A stretch of 64,000 bases of DNA from Rhynchosporium graminicola (GCA_900074885.1 FJUW01000048.1:124001-188000), one strand, 5' to 3'; counted from the first letter of the stretch, positions 35,963 through 48,872 are shown. A program made the numbers and translations. The notes: generated by a model from the sequence alone, not told the origin.

Positions 35963-38900
35963 TCAACTCCTTCCTGCCAAGTTCATATGCATAATCGCGT
36001 CCTTCTTCCAGTCTTCATCATCATCGTCATCACTCGCAGCATTTTGTATCCTCAATCCGCCACCAGTACGTTTCTGGCTAGGTAAGCTCCAAAGATCACC
36101 TTCGCGGCCTTCCACTGCTGGTAAGTTGATCTGAGGACTCATCTCTGGTTTGGGCCCGACTCGCGGTGGCGGAAGTTGCGAAGGTTCAGGTGATTCGAAG
36201 CCAGGAATTTGGAAATCGTCATTTCCATCTAGGAAGCTAGTCTTCTCAGAAGAATTAATTTGGGCTGGGAGCTCAAAATGATTTTGGTGGGTATCAGTAG
36301 GTGTATCATCGCTCTTCATAGAGGTTCCGTTCTCCCCCTTTGGCGAGTCGTTGTAGCTCTGCGCCGGCATCTCCGAAATACCTGTCGGCAGTGGGGCGTA
36401 GTTGTTTTGAGTCTGCATTTGCTGCCTCTCATATTCGCGCTGTTCGACGATCTGGGGAGCTGCTTCGACATGGCGAAGACTACTCGCTATCACACTGCCA
36501 TTCCTGAGACTGTTAACACCACTGCGGGGCTCCAAAGCCTCAGTGACATCAGCAAGGCCAGAATCCGCATCTCGAATTCCAAACTGTGCCATGGTTCGCA
36601 TTTTGCGTTGGACCCAGCTGGCTAGAATCTTCCCCCTTTGTTTTTCGCCAAGTCTAGATCTCGGGAAGTCGCCTTTGTTGACGAAGGCCACTATATCAAC
36701 AACTATTTGGTGGTCATTGAGTATGGTATTGACGATGACAGGCACGATCGAAGCAAGATAAGCTTTTCTTCCCACTTCGACCAGAACCACGATGAGCCCA
36801 CCGGCCTGGAAAACAGCACTGGAAATTTGTTAGCTTGGATCAGAGGCAGTAGGACTGTACTTACGAGCCTCCTGGCACAATATTACGGTGACACTTTTCT
36901 ATTGAGTACTCGATGTCCATAGGGAAGTGACTCAACCCGTTGATCTCAAAGGTCTCACCGATGCTGCCCAAAACGAAGAGAACTTGCATGTCGACCTGGG
37001 CACCATTGGGACCAATTGGCCGGCTGACGTTGTGTAAAAATCCAAGATCTCCTGTTCGAACATACTGGACGTTTGGATCACCATCCGTGGTGCGCCCATC
37101 GAATCGTTCAGCATCGAATGGATCCTTCGACCCATAGAAGGACTTAACACACGCCTCTGATTCCACCCAGATCTCGCCGTACTCGCCTTCGTGGCATAGA
37201 GTTCGGCTTTCGGGATTAACAATAGCTATCTGAGTCGAGACGGGTACCATTCCCGAATCTTGAAGGAGCAGCGCTTTGGGTTCCGTTTCGGGGTCAACAG
37301 GGTATATCATACCCCGACGTAAAGCCTGCGTGTCCAGCCACAACTCAATTGGCTCGATACACATGTACGATCGTGACGCTACCATCGGATTAAGTACATG
37401 CGAGTAAACGGTGTTGATAGCGGTGCGGTCCAGACCAGTTTGGGCGAAATGAAGGCGAACTTTCTGGAAGACATCAACGCGCGGTCGGCCTTCAGCAGAA
37501 ATCATCATGTTCTTCAGTTCGTGCAAAGCGAAGCCTTTTCCAGGCATAATTGCCATAGCATGGTCGAGCATTTGAGGTGTGGCATATGTGTCTTTGATCT
37601 TGTACCTCGACAGAGTCAAGAACAGGGAGATCGGATTCTGCGCGAATTCGACAGGAGAAACCAGATAAGTTGGCGCGCCAACGAAAATACCCATCAGACA
37701 TGTATGGATAAATCCCAGGCCACTTGTACTTCGAACACAACCTAAGACTGGCCTTGAGCTGGTCATCTGGCATGTTTCCTTTTGTACCTTGCACATGCCC
37801 ATGATGGTGTCGTGTCCTATCTGAACTGCTATTCGACGCTGATCTGGCGTCCAGTAGGTCCAGACGAGAACTGGGTAGCCAGATTGAACCCACGCTGGCT
37901 GCATTGTGAGGCCTAGGTCTCTGCAGCCGTTGTTTTGCTTTGGAGGCTTTGTCGTGTTGTAGATATTGGGAACTGCTACTTTTAATGCTTGCGCTGATTG
38001 CTTCACATGCTGCGACACAGGCTTTTGCTTCATGAGATGATCAACGTCTTGATTGACCAACACAGCCTTGACGCCGTAATCAGCGACCATATGAAGGAAA
38101 GCTGGAGCGTCTTCATTTAGACGATTCTGGTCAAGGGGAGCCATTGGAATAGCCGTTGCCCCCAGGCAGAAGCAGGCATGTGTCGCATAGACGAAGTCTT
38201 CTGAATGCGTATACATGAGAATCAAGTGATCGCCTGATCTAACCTTGACCTTGTTCTTCAAGTACATGGCCACGCCAGCCACTTTGGCATCGAATTTTTT
38301 CCAGGTAATCCCTTTCCCTTCTTTGCCTCTACCATCAATGGTACAGTACGACAATTCTTCAGCTTGCCGTGCTACTCGCCATTGGAGCAAATCGACAATA
38401 CTAGAGAAGTTGTTCAAAGGAGTAGATGTCCGATCGTCAATGACGACTTCACGGCGATCAATTCCAGAATACTGCTTGTCGCCAGGCGAAAGAATGTCTT
38501 CTCGAGTCTGTGAAGCCAGTGGGGACCAGATACCTCCGGTAGGGTCAACGCCAATAGGAAGATTGAGCACAGCTCTCTCTACTCCAAATTTGACATGGAC
38601 GCAGGGCAGATTGCCAAGGTCAAATTCTCTTCTACACAGCATGTTTCCAATTTCTCTCCGACCATTTTTGAGCACTTTCGGTAGAGTATTTGGCGCCGTG
38701 ATCATGACGCAGTACACACGTAGATGATGCTCTTGCATGAGGACTTCCATGCATCTTTCCGATAACGAGTCGAGCAGTGCAGTATCAAGCTGTCGAGGGG
38801 GACCTCCAGATGTTACAGGAGCTGTTGACGCGGATTGAGATTCCAAAAGCACAATAGGTAGATGCTCATCGTTGACAAATACATCGAAGGCAGAGCAGTC

Positions 38901-41812
38901 GAAAATTTTTGGCACATTTTTCATAATGGTCACGATAATATGTTGCACAAAAAAGTACCGATGCTCAGCGACTTCATGGCCATGCTCGACCCACTCAACC
39001 TTTTGTCGGATTCGGTCCTCGTACAAGCCTAGGACAAAGACCTTTCCTTCGATAACAGTGCCTAGGAGACCTGTTCTCAAGAATTCTGGTTCCACCATCA
39101 TGGGGGTAGGATCGCCTTGCTCGAACTTGTACGGTCGAGCGTGGAAGATCTGTTCTGTGTGTTTAGGTAACGCCCAAAAACCTCCAGAGAGCGAAGGAGA
39201 ATCAACCCAGATTTCGCCTACGGAGTGCGGTGAAGCAAGTAATCCAGTCTCGGGATCAACTACAGCCAGAGTTGCATCGGGTATTGGGAAACCGAATGCA
39301 CCCACTCGCACTGTTCCAGGCTCAGTTGCGGCTTTCTTTCGAGCCTCATCTCCAATCGCAACAACGATAACCTCGTTGGTCTTCAGGGCTTCGCGATCCA
39401 GCAAAACTTCACTCAATTCGGTCCTCTCTATATGTTGAACCTTTGTTGTGGTACTGCCACCAATCAAACTTCCAAATCCATTCGGTACAGGCTTCTCTTC
39501 CTCTTTATCCTCTACCTTTTCCTCAATAGAATCATCATCTGATCCCATGTCAAGCTTGAGAGGACAACCCATTCGCTCCTCTCCGCCTAGCCAATCCCTC
39601 ATGCTGATCACCATACCTCCGTGTTCTGGCAGGCATAGCATAGGGGCCACCAGCTCACGTGCTCTGGGATTTCGCATCGGACGAAGCCACCTGTCGGCCA
39701 ATACTTCGTGGAATTCGCTGTCTACCGAAAGCGTGTCTATCAAGCACATCTTAACATGCTGGAAGTTTGGCTCAATTCCTTTCTTGAAATTTCTGGTGGT
39801 CATGGGATCTTGTTGATAGTTATATGCGGCTCGTTTGAGACCAGGGTAGTCTGCCAGCATCAAGGTCGCCTTGTACTTGGTGATGAGATGCGCGTATAGA
39901 CCAGGAGTCTCCACGGCCTTATTTTCCATCCAGACGGTAGTATGACCACCGTAGACAGTCAACAGAACCCCCAGTATCATACCAATACCTTGGCGGGGAT
40001 CAAGATATGAAAGCAAAATTTCGCTTTGGTTGTTACTTCCAGCCATAAGCCTTCCGTTCTTGTCTCTGAGACCAGTGTGAAAAGTGTCTCCTGCAGCACC
40101 AGTGGGTACAGTTGAAAATATTGCAGAGAGGCATGCCATTTGGTGCATGATAGTGCGATGGCTCATGACGACTCCACGTAGGTCTCCCGTAGGCGCTCGC
40201 GAAAACTCAATGTATGCCAGGTCCGGGACTGCTAGAGCTGGAGTCTCGTCTTTCTTTTTCGGATGCCAGCTACCGAACTCGTTCGTCTTCCACCACTCTA
40301 CCCCTCTAGGCCAATTGAGTTTCTGTGTTGTAATATCCCGCTGAAACGCCTTCAAATTATTGTCGGTAGTAAGTGCAAGATGTGCTTGTGTAGATGTCAA
40401 AATTACGTTGAGCTTGGCGTAGTCTTCAAGATCATTGATAGGAACAGCAACAACACCAGCAATAAAACAGCCCAGCAGTGCAATGGCGAAATCGATGATC
40501 TCGGTGTCTCGGTAAATCAGCGCGACTCTATCTCCTCGATACAGAGAGCTCTTGTCCCTGATGACTTGGGCCACTTTCTCGGCCCGACTAGTGAGTTTGT
40601 CCCAGGTGATGGATGATATCTCTTTTCCTCGAGCATCCAAGACCCAGTATGCTGGGCTCTTCCCATTTGTTTTTGCACGGTGTCTGAGTACCGCTCCTAT
40701 GTTATCGAATTTGGACATTGGAGTATTAGTATCGTGGGGGTCATAAACAGCAAATGGGACATCTCGTGGTTCCAGAGGCATCTGATATTCAAGCGCAGCG
40801 GGTGGTGGAAGATCGCTGGTAGTTAACATAGGTGGAGCCATTGCTGCTGTTGGGGAAAATGCATCACTAGATGAATATCTATGAGGTCCTCCGCCATATG
40901 AATTTGTATGCCCATGTTCATATCCTTGTTGGCCAGCAAAATCTGAGAAATAACCTTGCTGTGACTCTCCCAGCATGGTCCCATGCGAGTCCATCATCGT
41001 CCCAGCTTGGCTCACGTAGTCGTTTGGTTGTTGTACGTACCCTGTCTGGTAGGCAGGATTGAATGCGTAATTTGCGCCTGAAACTGAGGAGGCCATGGTC
41101 ATTGTTGGTTCAGGAGAGTTACCTCCAAACATGGAATTGGGTGGCAGGAAAGTCTCATTGCCATAAGAGGATATTCGCTGTACAGCAGCAGGAGGGATTC
41201 CTAACTGAAGTTGCTTAGAAGGGGCAGTATACCCACCTTGATATTCCCGACTGGTTGCAAAACTGCCATAATCACTCGCCATTGTATCTAGCCTGGCAAG
41301 GGAGTTCGTCCTTGCAGGCGATTGGGGCGGTATTGGTGGTCTTGAGCTGTATTGGTCTCCGAAGTCGTTTGAATTCGCATTGAGAGCAGCCAACGAGGCA
41401 TTACGGGATCCATCGTTGGTCGAATGTGGGGTTTCGGCGGCTGAGGGCACACGAAGTCCTTTGAGATCTGCCGCTGCTGCTGAGTTCCCCAAGAATTGAG
41501 ATAGCAAAAGTGTGCGTCGTTTCTGGTATCTGTACGTCAAGTCAACCACCAAATCCGCATCATTCCTTCAGCCTTCTTTTCTACTCACCCTTTTTGAGTA
41601 ATATCGCCCTCCTTCAAGCAGTAGAAAGTCAGTAAAGTTTCTAAAGCCAATATTGTGCAGATATATGACCCCCAATCCTAACACATTCCGTCGCACCCAG
41701 ACAAAGCGGCAACCAAATGTCCTAATAAGAAATATTCCGAGGCTTGACTGACCTCCAATTCGTGCTCCAACTGCTCCAACCGCGCCTGCAGCTCAGGATT
41801 ATTCCCGTCCAT
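35963..41812 (-). CDS. CPS1: Cps1/DIP2-like protein: DMAP1-binding-like N-terminus plus two AMP-binding domains
   Basis: Four exons in transcript order, 41753-41812, 41589-41611 (23 bases), 36865-41529 and 35963-36818, give 1,867 residues. Exons 1-3 spell a helix NPELQARLEQLEHELE then EGDITQKGYQKRR, the DMAP1-binding-type start shared with animal DIP2. A disordered Ser/Gly/Tyr-rich stretch follows, then two adenylate-forming domains at roughly residues 305-800 and 1030-1560. The usual A3 motif is degenerate in both. The second domain keeps YVRTGDLGF; the first has FLRTGLLG. The acidic, Pro-rich tail is disordered. There is no carrier or condensation domain, so it is not a peptide synthetase. 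In Cochliobolus the relative CPS1 is described as a general virulence factor; DIP2 proteins are linked to fatty-acyl metabolism. The reaction is unproven. Confidence 0.92.
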
Positions 41813-43483
41813 GTTTATTGATTGTTCGTGCGATGGCGAGAACTCCCATCAGTCAAGTCCTAACGAATGTCGTGGTCTAGAGACCATATGAGCCCCCGGA
41901 GCTTTGTACTTGTACGTGCGTCAGATGTGTTGTGGACATTCAGCAAGCATTACCAGGACATGACGACAATATCGCAGAAGTCGGGATGAAGATGGGGTTG
42001 TAAATGCCAAATGGGGATGATGGAGATATGTTCGGGTTCGGATTCGCCTGTGCCTGCTTTCTATTGATGCAGTGTAACTTTCTTGTCTTTACTTTCCTTG
42101 ATCTTGGAGGCTCCGAGCTTCCTCTCGTATTCTCCTCATCCCATGCTCGACTTGAGCCATGGAATAACCTTGCCTGCCATGCCCTGGACGGCCCTGGCTC
42201 TCCCGTACATAAGGTACCTACTTCTCTCTCCTAAGTCCGAAGAGACTAGTATCAATTAGTACTAGCACAACGGCCCACCCGCCATAAAACAATTTTCTTC
42301 TTCGTCCCTCACATCAACTACGTCTATCTCAACAACCACATTTTTCAACCTCGTGTCTGCTGCAATCTCGATCAATATCCGCTTGTTGGTCATGCGCTTG
42401 GGATTGGGCTTGTTACCTCAGATGACAGTTATCATTGGGACATACTCCTGGCGTGTATCCAGTCGCTACAGTCATGAAAATATCAGTCCTAAGAGACTTT
42501 AGCCCGAATCCTTCGATCTACGGATAATGTACCACACAGCACAGCAGCTCTCGCGAGCACCTTAGTTGACTAACTCCAGCTTTTCACGTCGACCCATGGA
42601 TTGACTAAGGTGCGTTGACATCTCCTTCTCATTCCCTCAACCAAGCCACCCTCTCTCATTGCAAGATGATGAAAATCACAAGATTTACAGACCTGTTCTG
42701 AGTGTCTTATGACACGATGCTGATCTCTTGGAGACCTTCTGATACTTGAAAGTCAATACACATATTATCAAACGCCTCTTTTGATGCAATTGCTGACACT
42801 TTGCGCCATTAGACTTGAGCCTATGTTGAGGGATCGCTTCTACTGTGTATCAAAAATACCAAGAAGCTCTTGAAGGGAGGCTGGAGGAAGTCCTTCTAGG
42901 ATATAGAGGCCATGCACCACCTTGCCCCTTGTGCCATGAAGACGTTGTTCTCAATCGATGATGACCGTGGGGGCTCAGCCTTCGTTTGTTTTGTCGCCAA
43001 TCGATCGAGCAAGGTACCAGGTAGATTTCTCATCGTCTTTGGTTGAGGAGCACCAGATGCCTAGATAGTTACCAAATCATATTTTGTCTATACATAGGAG
43101 CTTTGGTGCAATTTTCTATGAGAACCTTTCTTTGTTCCGCTCCCATTCGTTTTCTTTGACTCCCAAGCATGCCTCCTCAAAGTGTTCACACTTGTGTCTT
43201 TGTCCACGCTTTTAGCCTCACAAAGGGAGCCCTCCGGACTCGTGGAGACTCGACTTGAAGGCCGAAACCCACAATCCCAATTGTTTCCTTCTGTTATCAG
43301 TCTCTTCTATTTTGAAAATTTATAGTTGCTCGTTCAAAAGCCCTCCTTTGCTTCCTTATCACGCTGGTTCGTGTCAATCGTGATTAGTGCCCAGATTCGA
43401 GCCATACTGCAAACCCAATCGTTCTCACACAGCGGGCTGTCTTAGATTATCCACAAGCCTCAGTATCACACACATTTGGCAAA
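41813..43483. promoter_or_regulatory. Divergent region between Cps1/DIP2 and the 675-residue protein gene
   Basis: About 1.7 kb upstream of both genes. It should contain two promoters and long leaders. The largest frame is 76 codons (42004-42234) and shows no domain. No named element can be supported. Confidence 0.45.
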
Positions 43484-45511
43484 ATGGCAGGCTCTAGGGA
43501 CAGTCAAACAGCGGGTCAGCCCAGTGATCGGTCATTTAGCTTTGATCTCGAGGCCCTCCCTGCTCAAGGAGATCAGTGGTATCTGGAAAACGAACAAGAC
43601 TACTTGGATGACCCCCCTCCAGTTTCGCAGGAGCCACAAACAATCAATCATGACATTACAGAGCCCTATCTGCGTCCATGGAACGATGATTATCAACAAT
43701 ATCCTCCGTTCGATCAACCAGTCGAGCCGCCAATACCTGCGAACCAGGGATTATCACGGTTCAACAACAATGCCACTGCATCGTCATACTGGGACTCCAT
43801 TACATTTGAGGCTCTTCCGCCTGAAGAATTAGTCCTTCAGACGCCAATACCTGCGGATCAGGGATTATCACAGGTGAACAACACTGCCACAGCATCATCA
43901 TACTGGGACTCCATTACATTTGAGGCTCTTCCGCCTGAAGCATCAGTCCTTCACACGCCCATACCTGTAAATCATGGATCATCATCGGTTCCCATCGTGG
44001 TCACATCTCCTATGATAACACAATGGTCACCTGCTGCTCCTGAAGTTCTTCCACCAGCTAATCGGTACAATCCACCCATTCCCGAATCCCCTTCAGGTGC
44101 ACCAGTTTCCAGACAAGGTAGCCGCACCCCCGGAGGATCCTTCAACAACACAATACTCGGCCTCTTCACCAATCCGAGTACACCACTTCGTGTCATTGAC
44201 ACCTACAAATATCCGTTTGAGCACGAGCTTCAAATAGCTCTAGAGGCCGAGCTCGAGCGTCAGGATGAGATAGAAAAGAAGCAAGATAAAGCAGACTCCA
44301 TTCAAGCAGAACTCAAACGGCGCCGAGAATCGGACGAGAATTTACAGGCAGAATATGATAAACTGCTACAAGACCTACCCGTTCCGGCCACCCCTGCACC
44401 AACTCCCGCAGGAGACGGCAGCAAAACACCTCGGAACAGACGACACACAAACATTGAAAGCATCGACCCGAACAAGTGGTATAGTCCCTTAGCCATCGAT
44501 CCCAAGACCTACTCATGGGGGCCCATCAACCCTGACACACTCCAGCCAATTTACACGTACACTGAACATGGGGAGCTCGATCCCCAACAGGTGTTCAGTG
44601 TCCAGCAGATGTCTGAGTACATCAGTCGGGGCCGAGCAAGGCTTTGGATTCAATGCGTCCCCGCCGACAGTTCCAAACGATACCCTACCGCAACCTCCGA
44701 GAAGTGCCGCTTTGCGTGCTGTCCCGATTCCAAACGCACGATCCGCAAAGGCGACTTCAGGGTAGCATTCGACGAGCACCCAAGCAGCCCAAACAAAGAC
44801 CCGTTCCACAACGCAGCTTACACACACCTCTTCTGCCTAGAGAAAAATCTAGACTTCCCGCAGATGTGTCGGGACAAATTCGACATCCGGCCCGACACAC
44901 GGGTTCTGAAAGAGGGCAAAAACAAGATGGCTATCACGCGTGATCACAAGAGCATGGCTGACATCGTCACGAATTTCGTGCAAAATCCCGTGCCTTGGAC
45001 GGAGTTCAATGAGGGACAGCCACGGCCAGACAATTACTACGAATTCACGCTCTGCTCGCGGCTGACAAGAGAGCATCTCGCAAAGCAGGGCAAAGGTGTA
45101 CAGGCTGTCCGCGATGATAGAGGTAGAGGTGGGAATACCCTTGACAAACACCAGAATAACCTCGATCTGTATATCGCAAACCAAAAGCTGAAGAAGACCC
45201 AGCCGAAGGTGAGTCGGACGGAGGAGAGGAAGACTCGGAAGAGGAAGGCTAAGGGGGCTAATAAGGGGCGCGGCGAGGACAGCGACGAGAGTGGTCTTGA
45301 CGATGACATTCTACAGCGAGGTCTTCTATCGCCATCATTGTCGTCTCGAATGGAGAAAAGACGGAAACTATCAGAGACAGAGTCTCTGAGACAGTGGAGC
45401 CGGTCCAGCGCCAAGCGGAAGTCCAACTTCGGAACACGTGAGGTGGAGGAAGAGGAAATTGAACCGTCACCCAAAAGGATACAAAGTGGACGTAGGATCC
45501 CATCAAGATGA
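43484..45511 (+). CDS. Uncharacterised 675-residue fungal protein with Cys/His cluster and internal repeats
   Basis: A single-exon gene; no plausible intron is visible. The N-terminal third is disordered and carries a 38-residue unit twice, nearly identical (PIPADQGLSQ..NNTATASSYWDSITFEALPPE), and a third decayed copy. A coiled region (residues about 245-295) rich in Glu, Lys and Asp follows. The conserved core, about 330-520, starts NKWYSPLAIDPKTYSWGPINPD. It contains KCRFACC (Cys408, 412, 413), TIRKGDFRVAFDE and YTHLFCLE (His448, Cys451). The C-x4-C ... H-x2-C layout with an intervening G-x-x-R-V looks like a PARP-type zinc finger, but that is inference. The C-terminus is Lys/Arg-rich with possible nuclear localisation signals. 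Proteins with this core occur in Pezizomycotina; I know no function. Probably nuclear. Confidence 0.8.
   Translation: MAGSRDSQTAGQPSDRSFSFDLEALPAQGDQWYLENEQDYLDDPPPVSQEPQTINHDITEPYLRPWNDDYQQYPPFDQPVEPPIPANQGLSRFNNNATASSYWDSITFEALPPEELVLQTPIPADQGLSQVNNTATASSYWDSITFEALPPEASVLHTPIPVNHGSSSVPIVVTSPMITQWSPAAPEVLPPANRYNPPIPESPSGAPVSRQGSRTPGGSFNNTILGLFTNPSTPLRVIDTYKYPFEHELQIALEAELERQDEIEKKQDKADSIQAELKRRRESDENLQAEYDKLLQDLPVPATPAPTPAGDGSKTPRNRRHTNIESIDPNKWYSPLAIDPKTYSWGPINPDTLQPIYTYTEHGELDPQQVFSVQQMSEYISRGRARLWIQCVPADSSKRYPTATSEKCRFACCPDSKRTIRKGDFRVAFDEHPSSPNKDPFHNAAYTHLFCLEKNLDFPQMCRDKFDIRPDTRVLKEGKNKMAITRDHKSMADIVTNFVQNPVPWTEFNEGQPRPDNYYEFTLCSRLTREHLAKQGKGVQAVRDDRGRGGNTLDKHQNNLDLYIANQKLKKTQPKVSRTEERKTRKRKAKGANKGRGEDSDESGLDDDILQRGLLSPSLSSRMEKRRKLSETESLRQWSRSSAKRKSNFGTREVEEEEIEPSPKRIQSGRRIPSR
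43730..44071 (+). repeat. 114-base (38-residue) tandem repeat within a coding region
   Basis: Units begin at 43730, 43844 and 43958, exactly 114 bases apart. The first two are nearly identical in DNA across most of their length (shared TACTGGGACTCCATTACATT); the third keeps only the start CCCATACCTG. The exact spacing and high identity of units 1 and 2 point to a recent duplication. Confidence 0.85.
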
Positions 45512-46514
45512 TTGCGACTCCTGCTCTTCTTCCCTTCTCTTCTTCCACCCCACCGGATGCGTATACATTCCTGCAACTATCAATGCCACGGTCGATCTGT
45601 CTATATATCGCCTCGGTCAACCAGTCACCACGTCTACAACAACCTTTCTTCTACTCTTACCAAATACATATACCCTATCTAAGCGAAATTTCTTCACGTA
45701 TCTATGTGCTTCTTCCTGCTTATCAACAGCTTCTTAAAGCAAACATTCTTAACAAAGAAGCCACAAAACTAAACCAATAACAAAGCGCCTCCGCATGTAT
45801 TTCCCACTTGAATAAAAATTCAGCACACTATATATATTCATAACCCTGTTCCATACTACGTCCTCTTATATACCATTTGCCCTCAGCGAGGAAAACTTGG
45901 CCACTACATACATCTTAACCCATTTCATGCCAAAATATATCCCTACAGCGCGCCCTGACCTTGTCACCATCACAACCCCTCCGCACTTGTAAGTATCTAT
46001 GTTCCTGTATGCCCAGACCTCCCTCCTCCCTACGTGACGTTGAACCGTCATCATACATACAACATTCAGAGAAAGTGAGAATGGATTCAACACCCCATCT
46101 CAAACTATTTATCTCGAGCTAGGATAATGGCCAAGTTTTCAAGGCAGAGATCCTAAGTGACTCTCACACATTTCTTCACGACTAATATTGTCCACAGCCT
46201 TGGGAGTCTCGCAACGTGCCGGGAAAAAAAATCATAAGCCGGCTCGTGTCACACTACTAATTACAGTCAATTCCGGGACATGACCTTGTGGTAGTTAAAA
46301 TGAGATGAGATCACATGGAGACATCAGTTAACTTAACTCACGCTTTAATAGTGGTGCTGAGTAAGAGATGATTTCACTTAAGCTCGAAAGTGGTTGAAGG
46401 TATCAATTGACAGTAGTGACGTGCGAAGGGTCTCAAGCTTCGTTTCTTGCAACAAACATGATGTGCTACTTCTTACAAACGTATTTTGGGACAACGTCCT
46501 ATTCCTTCGTTCTT
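45512..46514. other. Convergent intergenic region
   Basis: Two genes end toward each other here, so both 3' ends lie within it. Minus-strand frames at 45866-46103 are short and carry no domain. No further feature is supported. Confidence 0.45.
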
Positions 46515-48872
46515 TTACATCTGAACCAAAGGCTGCGCAGGAACGGCAGGTTCGTTATTCTGAAGTTCATGAGCATCATCTTCTTTCCGCTCGTCAGTCC
46601 CTTCCGTCCCCTCGGCTTCACCACCACGACTTGCCTCAGCAGTCGCAGGATTCGCAGCCTGCTCCGCGGCTTCAGCTGCTGCAACAGTTGCACGACGAGC
46701 TGCTTCTGCAGCGTTGGCCGCTGCCTCCCGAGCGGCTATATGACGCTCACCAACACCAGGCCAAAGACTAGCTAGGAACAACAACAACGAATGCTCAACT
46801 CTCCGGATCTGTGCTATGAGCCAGCCCCCATTCGCCAAGCGTTGCCGACGTTGCTCGATGATTCGATCTGCGGCTTCAGCAGGGTCGAGTTCACCACGTT
46901 GACGTTGTTGCGGAGTCAAGCCTCTAGCTGCGGCATCTCTTGCAGGTGCTGGTAAGATAGCTGCATTCTGTGCTGGGATCAAAGCCGCCTCTGGTCCTGC
47001 AAGTGGGATTAAATTGTCCAGATACCTTCGAATAGGCCCAAAGACTTCGTTACCAATACCGTTAAGTACGCCAGTGTTATAAATCAACACGACAACTCCC
47101 AGACCAGCAATTATTAACCATCGGGTCCAGCTAGGGTCACCAGATGTGAAGAACCACACAAAAACACCAAGGCGGACGAGTAGCCAGATCATGGGACCAA
47201 TTTGAGCACCTAGCGCTGCAGCCGGTGGGTTTCCATGAGGCGCGTTTGGTACTGGCTGGGGCGCAGCTTGGGCAGCATCAGGTTGAGCATTTCTTTGAAC
47301 AGCTCGTTGAACCGGTCTGTTGCGATACTCTGGAAACGCTACAGCTCCTCCAGGAGCTTGTCCTAGAACTGATGTCGCTGGAAGGCGCCGTCTGGAAGAA
47401 TGACGAGGTGTGAAGTAAGTTTCAGCATTGGTCACGAGTAGAGCACGAGGACCTGACGGCGAGGAAAGGAGGTACACTGTAGGCTGGCTTGGGGTTGATG
47501 AACTTGATCCACTAGCAGTAGTTTCGGCGGGTGCATTGATCACGGGAAGGGTTACGCTCAGAAGCGGATTCGGAATGGTCGATGCTGAAGGGGAACTGCT
47601 TGTTGTCGTCGGGGTCGCCTGCCCAGGAGTTTCTGGTCTGTGAATTCCGGAAGTAGGCTGCGTTGGTACAGGATTTGAAGCTGCACGTTGCATGTTATTC
47701 TGTCCATTTTGGGCCAGGAGTCGATCCGCATTCCGTAAGACAGCTTGTATATCCAGAGCTGGATTCAAGTTTGGAGCGGAATGGTGTTGAGGTTGCGTTT
47801 GGGTAAAGGGAATTGTGGTGATCGTCTCGTTTACTGTAACAGACCATCTTGTCCCATTTGGTCCGACACCTTCACGTGTATGGGTAGTAGAACTGTCCGG
47901 ACGGTAGGTACTTGGGCTAGCTCGACCGGATGCTGTTTGAGGGAATTGGCCAAATTGGGGAAGCCCACCAGTATCCTGAGCTCCCTGCCGTCCTTCGATC
48001 GCTCGCTCTCTTTGTTGCTGATTTATCAGGTTTTGAACAGAAGGAGGCATGACTGGGGGTGGTCCAGCCGGGCGAAATATGCTTTGTGGAGGAATCCCAG
48101 GTCCGACGGGAGCTGGCTGCCCATTCTGTATCGCGTTTGTAGCTGCTCGGGCTCCTCGTTCGAAGATGGCTATTTCCTGTTGCAGGCGTTGGGTCTCTTG
48201 CTGTAGCTGTCCAAGTCTGTGTACCATACCCTGCTGGAAGTGAGCAACTTGTTGCGCCTGATGTAGCTGCTGGTGTTGGTTCTGAATCTGCTGCTGGAAG
48301 CCTGGAAGCGGCTGTTGTGCTTGCATCCCATGAATGTTATCCTGTAGACCTGGACTTGGATTCAAAGGTGTTGATCGAGGGCGGGATGGGAACTGTGAGG
48401 GCATTTGAGGGTTGGCCGTGGGCTGTTGGGGAACTGGAATTGGAGTCGATATGGCAGGATGGAAGGTGGCCTCTGGACCAGTTGGGCGGAGGACTAGATG
48501 GAGGGTTTGAGATTCGGCATCGCTCAACTACAATTCATGTTAGCTAGCTACAATCTCCAGGACCAAGACAAACGATTGAAAACATACCGTTTCCTGCCCA
48601 AATATCTCCAACATAGTTTCTGTTTCCCTTGCCAGCATGCGCCCACGATGAATGAGACGTTGGTTTTCGTCTGGGGGCTTCGATGGCAAGACATCTCGGA
48701 TTCTGCTCTTGAGCTCCTTCACAGTCGTAGTTGCAAGGAGATCTGGGAAGATCAGTGGCCCAGAAACTCCAACTGATGGCGAGACCACATGGAGTAAAAA
48801 GCGTAGTGATGCTGGAGTCTCATCTCCCTTCGTCTGCGCATCTAATTGCGTTGCTTCCGAGGATTCAGCCAT
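46515..48872 (-). CDS. Ubiquitin-like domain membrane protein, Herp/Usa1-like (ERAD)
   Basis: Two exons in transcript order, 48588-48872 and 46515-48527, separated by a 60-base intron, give 765 residues. The start is the ATG at 48872; the open frame reaches further upstream only with non-ATG codons. Residues about 18-110 form a ubiquitin-like domain (LRFLLHVVSP, VKELKSRIRDVL, NQRLIHRGRML, TLHLVLRP) split by the intron. A long Gln/Pro/Ser-rich linker follows. Near the C-terminus two hydrophobic segments, IGPMIWLLVRLGVFVWFF and WTRWLIIAGLGVVVLIY, make a membrane hairpin, followed by an Ala/Glu-rich tail. The layout of UBL, linker and hairpin is that of Herp and yeast Usa1, scaffolds of the Hrd1 ER-associated degradation complex. 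The role is inferred from architecture; overall identity may be low. Confidence 0.82.

Noticed and set aside
35963..41812. Non-ribosomal peptide synthetase
   Set aside because: Two AMP-binding domains are present but no carrier (phosphopantetheine) or condensation domain, and the N-terminus is DMAP1-binding-like. The Cps1/DIP2 family explains the layout.
45037..45620. Long minus-strand frames (179 and 120 codons) over the end of the 675-residue gene
   Set aside because: They are antisense shadows of the Lys/Arg/Glu-rich C-terminus; the plus-strand frame of 675 codons has conserved sequence.
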